Shown here: positions 1-8,898 of the stretch, piece by piece
How the letters are laid out: each line of letters opens with the position of its first letter
Numbering within the stretch: the first letter of the stretch is position 1
DNA from: Microbacterium ulmi
GTDB lineage: Bacteria > Actinomycetota > Actinomycetes > Actinomycetales > Microbacteriaceae
DNA length: 64,000 nucleotides
Direction of reading: 5' to 3'
NCBI RefSeq assembly: GCF_011759705.1
Contig: NZ_JAAOZF010000001.1
Location: 1,361,152 to 1,425,151, forward strand
Position numbers and translations under genes: made by a program
The notes under the pieces: generated by a model
The model's database searches: none
Told to the model about the DNA's origin: nothing
The model's input: the letters and a program-made list of their open reading frames with translations, nothing else

Positions 1-423
1 CTCAGCGCGCGCGCGGTCGATCGCGGTGAGTGCTTCGGACGCGCGCCGCTCGATCCGGCCGGCGACGCGGCTCACGTCGGCGGGAAGGAGGTCGTCGCCC
101 GCGATCGTGCGGTACTCGTCGAAGGACCCGTCGCGCACGTGCTGCGCCGTGAGGCGCGCGCGACGGAGGGATGCCGGGGCCCCGCCGCCGTAGAGCGCGC
201 CGGACAGCCCGACCTCCAGGTCGAGCTCGTCGACGGCGTCGTCGAGGCGCACGAGGGCGGCTCCCGCCCTGCCGCGCTCGGCGGCGGCGGCCGCTCGCGC
301 CCTGGGCGAGCGCCGCGCGCGGCGGGCTGCCCACACCGCGACGGCGACCGCGATCGCCGCGACGCCGAATACCACGACGATGGGGACGGCCCACCCCAGG
401 ATCGCGGCGACGGCGTCAGGCAT
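1..423 (-). CDS. Single-pass membrane protein of unknown function, 3' end outside window
   Basis: The frame opens with ATG at 423 and reads 141 codons to the window edge without a stop. Residues about 6-33 are strongly hydrophobic (AILGWAVPIVVVFGVAAIAV) and are followed by an Arg-rich stop-transfer stretch, so the protein should be anchored by its N-terminus with a helical Ala/Arg/Glu-rich cytoplasmic body. The start overlaps the stop of the upstream HAD gene by eight bases, which points to translational coupling. I recognise no family. The length is unknown because the C-terminus is missing. Confidence 0.75.
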   Translation of the reverse strand, partial: MPDAVAAILGWAVPIVVVFGVAAIAVAVAVWAARRARRSPRARAAAAAERGRAGAALVRLDDAVDELDLEVGLSGALYGGGAPASLRRARLTAQHVRDGSFDEYRTIAGDDLLPADVSRVAGRIERRASEALTAIDRARAE

Positions 424-1123
424 CCGGGCTCTCGCCCTCGCCTTCGGGCCGGTCGTCGACGAGGAGAAGGGCACGGAGCTCGTCGGCCGTCGAGACGACG
501 CCGGATGCGCCGGAGGACTCGTGCGGCCAGCTGAACCCCCACGTCGCGAAGATGACGGGGACGCCCCGCGCCGCACCGCCCTCGACGTCGTGATGCCGGT
601 CGCCGACGAGCACGGGGCGGCTCGTGTCCGCTCCGGCGGCGGTGAGACGCCGCAAGGCCTCGGCGACGATGTCCGACTTCGAGGCGAGCGTCTTCTCGTC
701 GGGGGTCGACCCGACGGTCGCCGTGAGGAACGGCGCGAGCTCGAAGTGGTCCATGAGGGCGACGACCTGGATCTCGGGCTTGGAGCTCGCGGTCGCCTGC
801 GGGATGCCGCATGCGGCGACGTCGGCGATCAGAGCGCCCATGCCCGGGTAGAGCTTCGCGTCTCGCGTGTACCCGTCGGCCTTGCCGAGCGCGCGGTAGA
901 ACGCGACCGCCTCTGACGCCTGCTCCGGGGTCATGCCGACGTTCACCTGGAACGACTCGTACATCGGGGGGCCGATCCAGTGCACGAGCTCGGCGCGGGT
1001 CGGGGGCGTCCGCCCGAAGTGCTCGAGCGCGACCGTGAGCCGGCGAAGGATGCCGTCGGAGGCATCCACGATCGTGCCGTCGACATCCCACAGGATGCAG
1101 GTCCATGGTGATCGACTCGGCAT
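416..1123 (-). CDS. HAD-superfamily hydrolase (phosphoglycolate phosphatase-like)
   Basis: A 235-residue protein begins WTCILWDVDGTIVDA, the HAD motif I in which Asp13 and Asp15 are the nucleophile and general acid. An alpha-helical cap follows. Motif IV is seen as VLVGDRHHDVEGGAARG, and motif III is the SKSDIV region. The length fits small-molecule phosphatases of the Gph/PpaX type; the substrate cannot be read from sequence. I prefer the ATG at 1123 to an in-frame one 19 codons upstream: the DVDGT motif then sits at its usual distance from the N-terminus, and a TAGGCT box (1131-1136, minus strand) ends seven bases before it, typical of a leaderless actinobacterial mRNA. Confidence 0.88.
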   Translation of the reverse strand: MPSRSPWTCILWDVDGTIVDASDGILRRLTVALEHFGRTPPTRAELVHWIGPPMYESFQVNVGMTPEQASEAVAFYRALGKADGYTRDAKLYPGMGALIADVAACGIPQATASSKPEIQVVALMDHFELAPFLTATVGSTPDEKTLASKSDIVAEALRRLTAAGADTSRPVLVGDRHHDVEGGAARGVPVIFATWGFSWPHESSGASGVVSTADELRALLLVDDRPEGEGESPDA

Positions 1124-1196
1124 GCCGTCCAGCCTATGCGGCTCGCGTGCGCCATCGCACAGCGGCTCTCGACCGGGCACGCACGATGCCTTCGGC

Positions 1197-1892
1197 TCAG
1201 AAGAGGCGCGGGGCGCCGGACTCGATGCCCTTCATGCCCTCGTAGTCGAGGGTCACGCAGCGGATGCCGCGATCCGCGGCGAGCACCCGCGCCTGCGGCT
1301 TGATCTCCTGGGCCGCGAACACGCCCGTGACGGGAGCGAGGTGCGGGTCGCGGCCGAGCAGCTCGAGGTAGCGCGTGAGCTGCTCGACGCCGTCGATGTC
1401 GCCTCGGCGCTTGACCTCGACGGCGATCGTTCCGCCCGCCGGGTCGCGCAGGAGAAGATCGACGGGACCGATCGCGGTGGGGAACTCGCGGCGGACGAGC
1501 GTCAGGTCGTCACCGATCACCTCGACCTGCTCGGCGAGCAGGCGCTGAAGGTCGGCCTCGACGCCGTCCTTCTGCAGCCCCGGGTCGACGCCGAGCTCGT
1601 GCGACGAGTCGTGCAGCACGTCGTGGATGCGCACGAGAAGCGAGTCGCCCGTCTTCGCGTGCGTCACGCGCCAGTGCTCGAGGACTCCCGCGCGGGCGGA
1701 CTCGGCATCCGGGGCCTCGACCGTGAGCGTGCAGGGAGGCGACATCCAGTTGAGGGGCTTGTACGAGCCGCCGTCGGAGTGCACGAGGAGGCTCCCGTCG
1801 CCCTTGTGCACGAGCAGGCGCACGGCCAGCGGCAGGTGCGCGTTGAGGCGTCCCGTGTAGTCCACGGAGCAGCGGGCGATGACGAGGCGCAC
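1197..1892 (-). CDS. nucS: Mismatch-specific endonuclease NucS (EndoMS)
   Basis: The 231-residue protein matches the NucS/EndoMS family end to end, starting [16 protein letters not shown] and ending in a short acidic/hydrophobic tail (SGAPRLF) like the sliding-clamp contact of the family. The N-terminal half is the dimer/DNA-binding domain, including Trp49. The C-terminal RecB-like nuclease core shows Asp145 (GPVD), Glu159 and Lys161 (VEVK) and Gln171. In actinobacteria lacking MutS/MutL this enzyme cuts both strands at G-T, G-G and T-T mismatches and sets the mutation rate. The start is GTG. A TAGGCT box lies six bases upstream and reuses the stop codon of the preceding MFS gene. Confidence 0.96.
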   Translation of the reverse strand: MRLVIARCSVDYTGRLNAHLPLAVRLLVHKGDGSLLVHSDGGSYKPLNWMSPPCTLTVEAPDAESARAGVLEHWRVTHAKTGDSLLVRIHDVLHDSSHELGVDPGLQKDGVEADLQRLLAEQVEVIGDDLTLVRREFPTAIGPVDLLLRDPAGGTIAVEVKRRGDIDGVEQLTRYLELLGRDPHLAPVTGVFAAQEIKPQARVLAADRGIRCVTLDYEGMKGIESGAPRLF

Positions 1893-1901
1893 CCGACGAG
1901 C

Positions 1902-3146
1902 CTACCCGCGGGGCCGTCCTCCGCCGCCCGCGCCGACGTGCGATCCCGCGATGGGCCGGGCGGCGGGCGACGCGAGGCCGGACGCGACGATGAGCGCCAC
2001 GAGGATGTACAGCGTGTTGAGCAGGCCGATGTGCTCGCTGATGAGTCCGAGCAGCGGCGGGCCCGCGAGGAACGCGATGTAGCCGATCGTCGCGGCCGCG
2101 CTGACGCGCGCGGCGGCCTTCGCGGGGTCGTCGGCGGCGGCCGACATGCCGAGGGGGAATCCGAGCGAGACGCCGGCGCCCCACAGCGCCGCCCCCGCGA
2201 AGACGAGCGGCAGACTCGGTGCGAGGATGAACAGCAGCAGTCCCGCCGTCGCCGTCACGGCGAGCACGCGGAGGGTCGCGACGCGGCCGAAGCGGTCGAC
2301 GAGGGGCCCTCCCAGCACGCGGACGACCGTCATGCTGACCGAGAACACGGCGAGTCCCGCAGCGCCGAACTCCTCTCCCGCGCCGTGGCCCTGCACGACG
2401 CCGAGCGCGAGCCAGTCGTTGGCGCCGCCCTCCGCGAACGCCATGCCGAGCATCACGATCCCGAGGGCGTACGTGCGCGGCTCGCGCCACGCCGAGAGCG
2501 CGAGATGGAGCCGCTCGCGCCATCCCGCCTTCGCAGGCTCGTCGACGGCGTCCATCGCCGCCTCGCGCGCAGGCACGTTCGCGATGCTGACGAACGCGAC
2601 GACGAGGAGGACGACGGCGATCGCGGTCAGGTGCGTGAAGACGTCGAGGCCCCAGCCGATCGCGAGGATGCCGAGACCCGCGCCGATCACCGTGCCGAAG
2701 CTGAAGAAGGCGTGGAACAGCGGCAGGATCGTCTTCTCGACCTGCTTCTCGATCGCGGCGCCCTCGACGTTCATGATGACGTCGAGGGCCCCGTTCCCGA
2801 ATCCCCACAGGACGAGCCCCGCGACGACGACGCCGGGCGAGTGCAGGAGGTCGGTGCCGACGCCGATGACCGCGATGCCGATCGCGAAGAGGATCATCAT
2901 GACGAGCATCCCGCGCTTCGCGCCGAACCTCGCGAGCACGATCGAGCTGATCGACAGGCCGGTCACGGCCGCGAGGCCGCCGACGAAGAGCATGAGGCCC
3001 AGCTGGGCGCGATCCACGCCGACCCCCGAGATGATCGCGGGCACGCGGGCTGCCCAGGTCGCGACGCTCAGACCGCTCGCGAGGAAGATCGCGAAGATCG
3101 CCGTGCGCCAGCGCACGAGCTGCGACCGCGTGAGGGTCTGGTCCAT
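1902..3146 (-). CDS. Major facilitator superfamily transporter
   Basis: A 414-residue polytopic protein with about twelve hydrophobic segments and the usual central cytoplasmic loop (near residues 190-215, rich in charge), typical of 12-TM MFS exporters such as the YbjJ-like group. An MFS motif A-like sequence is seen in the loop after helix 2 (VLARFGAKRGM). Substrate unknown. It is divergent from a LacI regulator, and a 16-bp palindrome lies between them, so it is probably that regulator's target. The ATG at 3146 follows a TACAGT box at 3154-3159 by seven bases (likely leaderless). Longer in-frame extensions upstream would run through the regulator on the other strand and are rejected. Confidence 0.9.
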   Translation of the reverse strand: MDQTLTRSQLVRWRTAIFAIFLASGLSVATWAARVPAIISGVGVDRAQLGLMLFVGGLAAVTGLSISSIVLARFGAKRGMLVMMILFAIGIAVIGVGTDLLHSPGVVVAGLVLWGFGNGALDVIMNVEGAAIEKQVEKTILPLFHAFFSFGTVIGAGLGILAIGWGLDVFTHLTAIAVVLLVVAFVSIANVPAREAAMDAVDEPAKAGWRERLHLALSAWREPRTYALGIVMLGMAFAEGGANDWLALGVVQGHGAGEEFGAAGLAVFSVSMTVVRVLGGPLVDRFGRVATLRVLAVTATAGLLLFILAPSLPLVFAGAALWGAGVSLGFPLGMSAAADDPAKAAARVSAAATIGYIAFLAGPPLLGLISEHIGLLNTLYILVALIVASGLASPAARPIAGSHVGAGGGGRPRG

Positions 3147-3177
3147 GGCCGCCACTGTAGCGAGTCCGCGGCATCCT

Positions 3178-3193
3178 GTCGAATCGATTCGAC
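3178..3193. promoter_or_regulatory. Operator of the LacI-family regulator, 16-bp perfect palindrome
   Basis: GTCGAATCGATTCGAC is a perfect palindrome with a central CpG, the classic shape of a LacI/GalR-family site. It lies in the 81-base gap between the divergent MFS and LacI genes. It sits about 40 bases upstream of both predicted start points (-10 boxes TACAGT at 3154-3159, minus, and TACGAT at 3213-3218, plus), so it would cover both -35 regions. Confidence 0.7.
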
Positions 3194-3227
3194 GCCTGTC
3201 CTTCCGGGGAGGTACGATCGACACACC

Positions 3228-4271
3228 ATGAGCACGCGCCGGGCCACGATCGCCGACGTCGCGCGCGAGGCCCGCGTCTCGCCGTCGACGGCGTCCGTCG
3301 TGTTCAGCGGCAAGACGCCCGTGTCCGATGCGACCCGCCGGCGTGTGCTCGACGCGGCGGAGGCGCTCGGCTACACGGGTCCCGACCCGCGTGCGGCATC
3401 CCTGCGCCGCGGACGATCGGGGATCGTCGGCGTCGTGTTCGAGGAGCACCTCGGCCGCACCTTCCAGGACCCCGTCAAGATCCTCATGATGGACGGCCTG
3501 ACGGCCGGGGTCGCGGCGCAGGGAGCCGGCCTGCTCCTCCTGCGCGATCACACCGACGCCGACGGCGAGCCCACGCTCATGTCCGCCCCGCTCGACGCCG
3601 CCGTGCTCGTGGGGTGCAGCGGCCACCTGCGCGAGTCGCTCGCGGCCGTGCGGGGACGCGGCATCCCCGTCGTCGTCGTCGAGGGCGACGCGGGCGAGGG
3701 CGTCCCGCGCATCGACCTCGACAATCGCGAAGCACAGGCGCGGGCGCTCCGCCACCTCGCGGGCCTCGGGCACGAGCACGTCGCGATCGTGACGCTGCCG
3801 CCCCGCGCGGGCTGGCGCCGCGGATGGCTCGCCGACGACGACACGATCGACATCGACGTCACCCGAGACCGCCTCGACGGCGCCCGCGACGTGTATCCGG
3901 ATGCCGCCGCCTACGCCGCCGCCGCCAGCTCGATCGACGAAGGCCTGCTCGCGGGTCGAGCCGTCCTGGCCGACTCCGCCGTGCGTCCCACCGCGATCGC
4001 GGTGCAGAGCGACCTGCTGGCCGCCGGGGTGATCCGGGCCGCCGAGGAGGCGGGTCTGCGCGTGCCCGAAGACCTCAGCGTGACCGGGTTCGACGGCATC
4101 GTCGTCGACGGACTCGCGCCCTACGAGCTCACGACGCTCGTGCAGCCGGCGGTCGACAAGGGCCGCGCGGCGGGCCTCGCGGTCGCCGCGATGCTCGCGG
4201 GCGAGGAGGCGGCATCCATCCTCTTCACGTGCGTGTTCCGCGAAGGGAATACGACGGCGCGCGCGCGCTGA
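3228..4271 (+). CDS. LacI/GalR-family transcriptional regulator
   Basis: The 347-residue protein opens MSTRRATIADVAREARVS, a canonical LacI helix-turn-helix and hinge (residues 1-60). A periplasmic-binding-protein-like effector domain follows (GRSGIVGVVFEEHLGR at about 62 onward, and SDLLAAGVIRAAEEAGLRVP and VTGFDG near 265-295). The effector is not readable, though it is probably a sugar or related metabolite. The gene is divergent from the MFS transporter and converges with the next membrane protein, with six bases between their stops. The start chosen is the one that begins the HTH; the same frame is open far upstream but that is antisense to the MFS gene. Confidence 0.93.
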   Translation: MSTRRATIADVAREARVSPSTASVVFSGKTPVSDATRRRVLDAAEALGYTGPDPRAASLRRGRSGIVGVVFEEHLGRTFQDPVKILMMDGLTAGVAAQGAGLLLLRDHTDADGEPTLMSAPLDAAVLVGCSGHLRESLAAVRGRGIPVVVVEGDAGEGVPRIDLDNREAQARALRHLAGLGHEHVAIVTLPPRAGWRRGWLADDDTIDIDVTRDRLDGARDVYPDAAAYAAAASSIDEGLLAGRAVLADSAVRPTAIAVQSDLLAAGVIRAAEEAGLRVPEDLSVTGFDGIVVDGLAPYELTTLVQPAVDKGRAAGLAVAAMLAGEEAASILFTCVFREGNTTARAR

Positions 4272-4277
4272 CGGTCG

Positions 4278-5798
4278 TCACGACCGCTGCGGCCCCAGGG
4301 GCAGACCGGGCTCGCCGAAGTCGGCGATCGTGTACCGGCCGCAGGAGACGAGGTCGGCGTCGTCGAGCGTCGTCGCGCCGGGCAGGTCGAAGGCGGGCGA
4401 CTGCGCGTCGAGCACGAGGAAGGTGACGCGGCCGACGGAGAAGTCGTCCCGGTCGACGAGCCACGCGTAGCCGTCGAGCCGATGGTCGACCTGGACGAGC
4501 GTGCGCGGATCGGAGACGCGCGCCTTGGGGAGACGCACGGTCCAGAACTGCCCCGCTCCCGTGCGCCCCGACGCGTCGACCCAGTCGACGACGCACGCGA
4601 GGTCGGGATCGGGATGCGAGACGGCGTGCGCGAGACGCGGAACGCTCGCGAGCGCGCCGACGACCACGAGGGCCGAGGCGATCCCCGCGACGAGGGGGGC
4701 GGCGCGCACGGCGCGGCCTGCGGGCTGCGGCAGGAGCTCCGGCAGCACCGCCAGGGCGAGCACCGTCCCGAACGCGAGGGGCTGCACGTAGCGGGCCGCG
4801 TGCGTTCCGAGGGCGATCGCGCCGCCGACGACGAGCAGCGGCATCGCCCACGACACGGCCGCGACGACGAGCACGCCCGCCGCGGCACGCCGGCGAGCCA
4901 GCACGACGGTGCACGCGACGCCCAGCGAGAGGAGACCGAGCGTCAGCGCCGTCGCCGCCGGGCCGCCGGACGAGCCCCATCGCTCGGCCGCGAGCTGCCC
5001 GTAGTACGCGAGGGACTCGGCCCAGCGCGCAGGGTCTGCGTAGCCCGCGCCGGTGTTGGCGATGAGCGGGGCGAGCGGGATCCTTCCGAGGAACCCCGCG
5101 GCGCATCCGGCGGCGAGCGCGACGATCGCCCAGCCCGCCCGCGGCTCGCGCCGGCGCAGGCCGATGACGCCGAGCACGCCGACGAGGGGCACGCCCGCCC
5201 ACGCGGCGAACAGCGGATTCGAGAGGACGGATGCCGCGGCCACCCCCGCGACTCCCCACAGCGGCCACGACCTGCGGGCGTCGTCGTCGAGCACGCGACG
5301 GACGAGCCCGACGGAGGCCACCGCCGCGATCACGGTCGCGCTGTAGTACGTCGTCGTCGCGACGAGCGACGCGAGCTCGAGGGCGTCGCGGCTCGGCGAG
5401 CTCTCGAGGACGGCGAGCAGGGCGAACGCGCCGAAGGCGGCCAGGGCCCCCGCGATCGGCGCGCGGGCGCGGGCGTGCGACCCGGAGACGACACGGAACG
5501 CGCCGTAGAGCGCGAGGAGGTTCAGGACGCCGTTGAGCGCGAGCGTGCCCGCGACCCCCGTCCCGAGCAGCGACAGGATGCCGAACACGGCGAGCTCCGG
5601 CAGGAACAGCACGGTCGACATGGCCCAGTCCTGGGGCTGCCCGACCGCGACCGACCGGGCGACGAGCGCCGTCAGCAGCGAGTCGCCGTCGCGGAAGAGC
5701 AGCTCCGCGCGCGCCGACCCCGCGACGAGGGAGACGACCACGAGCGACACTCCGAGCGCGACGACGGCGGCGGTCAGCTCGCGCGCCCAGCGCGGCAT
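4278..5798 (-). CDS. Polytopic membrane protein of unknown function
   Basis: A 506-residue protein with around ten hydrophobic segments from residue 10 to about 400, then a soluble C-terminal domain of about 100 residues (VDWVDASGRTGAGQFWTVRL onward) ending at the membrane-distal side. The layout recalls GT-C glycosyltransferase-like or mannosyltransferase-like membrane proteins of actinobacteria, but I see no diagnostic DD/DE catalytic motif in the first loop, so no function is claimed. The ATG at 5798 is preceded by GGAGAG at good distance. It is divergent from the Mrp operon. Confidence 0.82.
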   Translation of the reverse strand: MPRWARELTAAVVALGVSLVVVSLVAGSARAELLFRDGDSLLTALVARSVAVGQPQDWAMSTVLFLPELAVFGILSLLGTGVAGTLALNGVLNLLALYGAFRVVSGSHARARAPIAGALAAFGAFALLAVLESSPSRDALELASLVATTTYYSATVIAAVASVGLVRRVLDDDARRSWPLWGVAGVAAASVLSNPLFAAWAGVPLVGVLGVIGLRRREPRAGWAIVALAAGCAAGFLGRIPLAPLIANTGAGYADPARWAESLAYYGQLAAERWGSSGGPAATALTLGLLSLGVACTVVLARRRAAAGVLVVAAVSWAMPLLVVGGAIALGTHAARYVQPLAFGTVLALAVLPELLPQPAGRAVRAAPLVAGIASALVVVGALASVPRLAHAVSHPDPDLACVVDWVDASGRTGAGQFWTVRLPKARVSDPRTLVQVDHRLDGYAWLVDRDDFSVGRVTFLVLDAQSPAFDLPGATTLDDADLVSCGRYTIADFGEPGLPLGPQRS

Positions 5799-5875
5799 CC
5801 CACGGCTCTCCACCGGTTCACTCTCGCACGCGACGACCGCGCATGCTCGTCTCCGGCGCACGAGTGACCCTGCGC

Positions 5876-5891
5876 GGTCAGTAGACTGACC
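5876..5891. promoter_or_regulatory. Dyad overlapping a -10-like box upstream of the Mrp operon
   Basis: GGTCAGT-AG-ACTGACC is a perfect 7-bp inverted repeat with a two-base centre. It contains the hexamer TAGACT (5882-5887), a good actinobacterial -10. It lies 68 bases before the mrpA start, in the gap between divergent genes. It could be a repressor site on the Mrp promoter; the regulator is not identified. Confidence 0.45.
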
Positions 5892-5958
5892 CTCGACACC
5901 CCGATCGCCCGAGCCGCGCCTTCCCGATGCCCGCCCGACGACCCCGAGGAGGCCGACG

Positions 5959-8898
5959 ATGCTCCTCCTCCTCGGCGCGTTCGCACTCGTCCCGATCGTG
6001 CTTCCGTGGCTCGTCGGACGCATCGGCGCGCGGGCCTTCTACGTGTCGGCGCTCCTGCCGATCGCGGCGTTCACGCACGCGGCGCTGCAGGGCGCCGCCG
6101 TCATGCGCGGCGACATACCGGCCGAGGCATACGACTGGATCCCGGCCCTCGGGATCCAGCTGTCCATGCGCATGGACACCCTCGGATGGGTCATGGCGCT
6201 CATCGTCACGGGCGTCGGCGCGCTCGTCATGATCTACTGCCGGTGGTACTTCCGCGGCAAGACCGAGGGAGTCGGGCAGTTCTGCGCCGTCCTGCTGGGG
6301 TTCGCGGGCGCGATGTACGGGCTCGTGCTCACCGACGACATCGTCGTGCTCGTCATGATGTGGGAGATCACGAGTGTTCTCTCCTACCTCCTGATCGGGT
6401 TCTACAACCGCCGCGCTGCGAGCCGCCGGGCGGCTCTGCAGGCGCTCATGGTCACGACCCTGGGCGGCCTCGTCATGCTCATCGGGGTCGTGCTGCTGGT
6501 CGTCGACGCCGGAACGTCGAGCCTCTCGACGATCCTCGCCGAGGCGCCGACGGGACCCGTCGTCGACGCCGCGCTCGTCCTCATCCTCGTCGGAGCGCTC
6601 AGCAAGTCCGCGATCTTCCCGTTCCACTTCTGGCTCCCCGGCGCGATGGCGGCCCCGACGCCCGTGAGCGCCTACCTGCACGCCGCCGCGATGGTGAAGG
6701 CGGGCATCTATCTCATCGCCCGCCTCGCGCCGGTCTACGCGCTCGCCCCGACCTGGCGGCCCATCGTGCTCTCGCTCGGCGTGTTCACGATGCTCCTGGG
6801 CGGCTTCCAGGCGCTGCGCGAGCACGACCTCAAGCGCATCCTCGCGTTCGGCACAGTGAGCCAGCTCGGATTCCTCGCGGTCGTGCTCGGGTACGGCACG
6901 CGCGACGCCGCGCTCGCGGGTCTCGCGCTGCTGATCGGCCACGCCCTGTTCAAGTCGTCGCTGTTCCTGGTCGTGGGCGTCATCGACCGCCAGCTCTCGA
7001 CCCGCGACATCCGCGAGCTCAGCGGCGTGGGGCGGCAGGCGCCCGTCATGGCGATCTTCTCGATCGTCGCGGTGGGCTCCATGGCGGGCGTCTTCCCGAC
7101 GATCGGGTTCGTCGCGAAGGAGGCGGCGCTGACGGCGTTCATCCACGAGGCCGAGGGCGGGTCCCCGTGGGGGTTCGTCGTCCTCGCCGGAGTCGTGCTC
7201 GGGTCGGTCCTGACGGCCGCGTACGGCATCCGGTTCGTGTGGGGAGCGTTCTGGACGAAGAAGGATGCCGCGGGCCTCCCGCTGCCGAGGACGGAGTGGC
7301 CCGATCCGCCGATCGGCTTCCTCGGCGCCCCCGTGCTGCTCGCGGCCCTGACGCTCGTCGCGGGGATCGCGGCACCGATCGTCGACGCCTCCGTCACCCC
7401 GTACGCCGACACCGCCCCGGCCTCGTCGCCCGGCGTCCCGGCCCCCGAGCACGCCTATCACCTCGCGCTGTGGCACGGGTTCGAGCCCGCGCTGTGGATC
7501 TCCCTCGGCGCGATCGCGCTCGGCGCGCTCGTCTTCGTCGTCTCGCGCGATCGGCCCGCCCGTCGCGCGCTGCCGTTCACGGCGCCCGACGTGTACAACG
7601 CGGCCCTGCGCGGGATCGCGCGGCTCTCGGTCGTCACGACGAGCTTCACGCAGCGCGGATCGCTCCCGCTGTACGTCGGCACGATCTTCGTCGTGTTCGT
7701 CGCGGCGGAGGGGACGGCGCTCGTCTCCGGCCCCGTGATGCGCGCACAGCTCGACGCGTTCCAGACGCCCATGCAGCTCGTCGTCGCGCCGATCATGATC
7801 GCGGCGGGGCTCATCGCCGTGCGCGCGCGCAAGCGCTACACGGGCGTCGTGCTCGTCTCGGTGACGGGGCTCGGCATGGTGCTGCTGTTCGCGACGAGCG
7901 GCGCGCCCGATCTCGCGCTCACGCAGATCCTCGTCGAGACCGTCACCCTCGTCGCGTTCGCGCTCGTGCTGCGGCGCATCCCGGCGCGGATGGGCGAGCA
8001 CAACGCCTCCGTGCAGCCCGTCGCCCGCGCGGTCCTCGCCGCCGCCGTCGGCATCACGATGGCGATCATCGCCGTGCTCGCGACCTCGGCGCGGGTCGCC
8101 GAGCCGATCTCCGAGCGGTTCCCCGACCTCGCCTACCTGCTCGGCCACGGCCGCAACGTCGTCAACGTCGCCCTCGTCGACCTGCGCGGGTGGGACACGA
8201 TGGGGGAGCTGTCGGTCCTGATCCTCGCGGCGACGGGCGTGGCATCCCTCGTCTTCGTGACGCACCGCGCCGACGAGCTGTCGTCGCTCGACTCGCTCCC
8301 GGCCGCAGCCGCCCGCGCGCGGCGCCCTCTCGTCGAGACCGACGAGGGCCTGCGCCCACAGACCGCGGCGAACCGCGGCAACCGCCGCGCGTGGCTCGTC
8401 GGAGGCCAGCGCGTGCTGCCCGAGAACCGGTCGATCATGCTCGAGGTGATCGTGCGGATCCTCTTCCACACGATCATCGTCGTGTCGCTGTACCTCCTGT
8501 TCGCGGGGCACAACCTGCCGGGCGGCGGATTCGCGGGCGGACTCGTCGCGGGCATGGCGCTCGTCATGCGGTACATCGCAGGCGGACGGTACGAGCTCGG
8601 GGCGGCGGCGCCGACCGATGCGGGGCGGCTCCTCGGCACGGGCATGGCGATCGCCGTCGCGTGCGCCATCATCCCGCTGCTGTTCGGTCTCTCCCCGCTC
8701 ACGAGCGCGTTCTGGGAGGCCGAGCTGCCCGTTGTCGGCCATCTCGAGTTCGTCACGTCGACGGTGTTCGACATCGGCGTGTACCTCGTCGTGATCGGTC
8801 TCGTGCTCGACGTGCTGCGCAGCCTCGGGGCAGAGGTCGATCGCCAGACGCAGGAGCTCCGCGTCCGCTCGCGCGGACGGCGGGGGGTGAGCGCCTGA
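5959..8898 (+). CDS. mrpA: Mrp Na+/H+ antiporter subunit A fused to subunit B
   Basis: The 979-residue protein is the large hydrophobic subunit of the Mrp (Mnh/Sha) multisubunit cation/proton antiporter. The proton-antiporter core (residues about 60-400) carries the proton-path residues Glu136 (MMWEIT), Lys216 (GALSKSAIFPFH) and Lys247 (HAAAMVKAG). A DUF4040-type segment follows at about 590-700. From about residue 820 (ENRSIMLEV, then GHNLPGGGFAGGL) the protein continues as an MnhB domain, so subunits A and B are one polypeptide, as is usual in actinobacteria. A GAGGAGG ribosome site precedes the ATG. The stop overlaps the mrpC start (TGATG). The complex exports Na+ (possibly Li+/K+) using the proton gradient and supports alkaline and salt tolerance. 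Confidence 0.96.
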   Translation: MLLLLGAFALVPIVLPWLVGRIGARAFYVSALLPIAAFTHAALQGAAVMRGDIPAEAYDWIPALGIQLSMRMDTLGWVMALIVTGVGALVMIYCRWYFRGKTEGVGQFCAVLLGFAGAMYGLVLTDDIVVLVMMWEITSVLSYLLIGFYNRRAASRRAALQALMVTTLGGLVMLIGVVLLVVDAGTSSLSTILAEAPTGPVVDAALVLILVGALSKSAIFPFHFWLPGAMAAPTPVSAYLHAAAMVKAGIYLIARLAPVYALAPTWRPIVLSLGVFTMLLGGFQALREHDLKRILAFGTVSQLGFLAVVLGYGTRDAALAGLALLIGHALFKSSLFLVVGVIDRQLSTRDIRELSGVGRQAPVMAIFSIVAVGSMAGVFPTIGFVAKEAALTAFIHEAEGGSPWGFVVLAGVVLGSVLTAAYGIRFVWGAFWTKKDAAGLPLPRTEWPDPPIGFLGAPVLLAALTLVAGIAAPIVDASVTPYADTAPASSPGVPAPEHAYHLALWHGFEPALWISLGAIALGALVFVVSRDRPARRALPFTAPDVYNAALRGIARLSVVTTSFTQRGSLPLYVGTIFVVFVAAEGTALVSGPVMRAQLDAFQTPMQLVVAPIMIAAGLIAVRARKRYTGVVLVSVTGLGMVLLFATSGAPDLALTQILVETVTLVAFALVLRRIPARMGEHNASVQPVARAVLAAAVGITMAIIAVLATSARVAEPISERFPDLAYLLGHGRNVVNVALVDLRGWDTMGELSVLILAATGVASLVFVTHRADELSSLDSLPAAAARARRPLVETDEGLRPQTAANRGNRRAWLVGGQRVLPENRSIMLEVIVRILFHTIIVVSLYLLFAGHNLPGGGFAGGLVAGMALVMRYIAGGRYELGAAAPTDAGRLLGTGMAIAVACAIIPLLFGLSPLTSAFWEAELPVVGHLEFVTSTVFDIGVYLVVIGLVLDVLRSLGAEVDRQTQELRVRSRGRRGVSA

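Noticed and set aside
933..3227. Long upstream extension of the LacI frame
   Set aside because: The frame stays open by composition but overlaps HAD, nucS and the MFS gene on the other strand. The HTH begins at 3228.
5878..8742. 954-codon open frame on the minus strand
   Set aside because: Antisense to mrpA; it is charged, repetitive and lacks any fold signature, whereas mrpA shows all family motifs.
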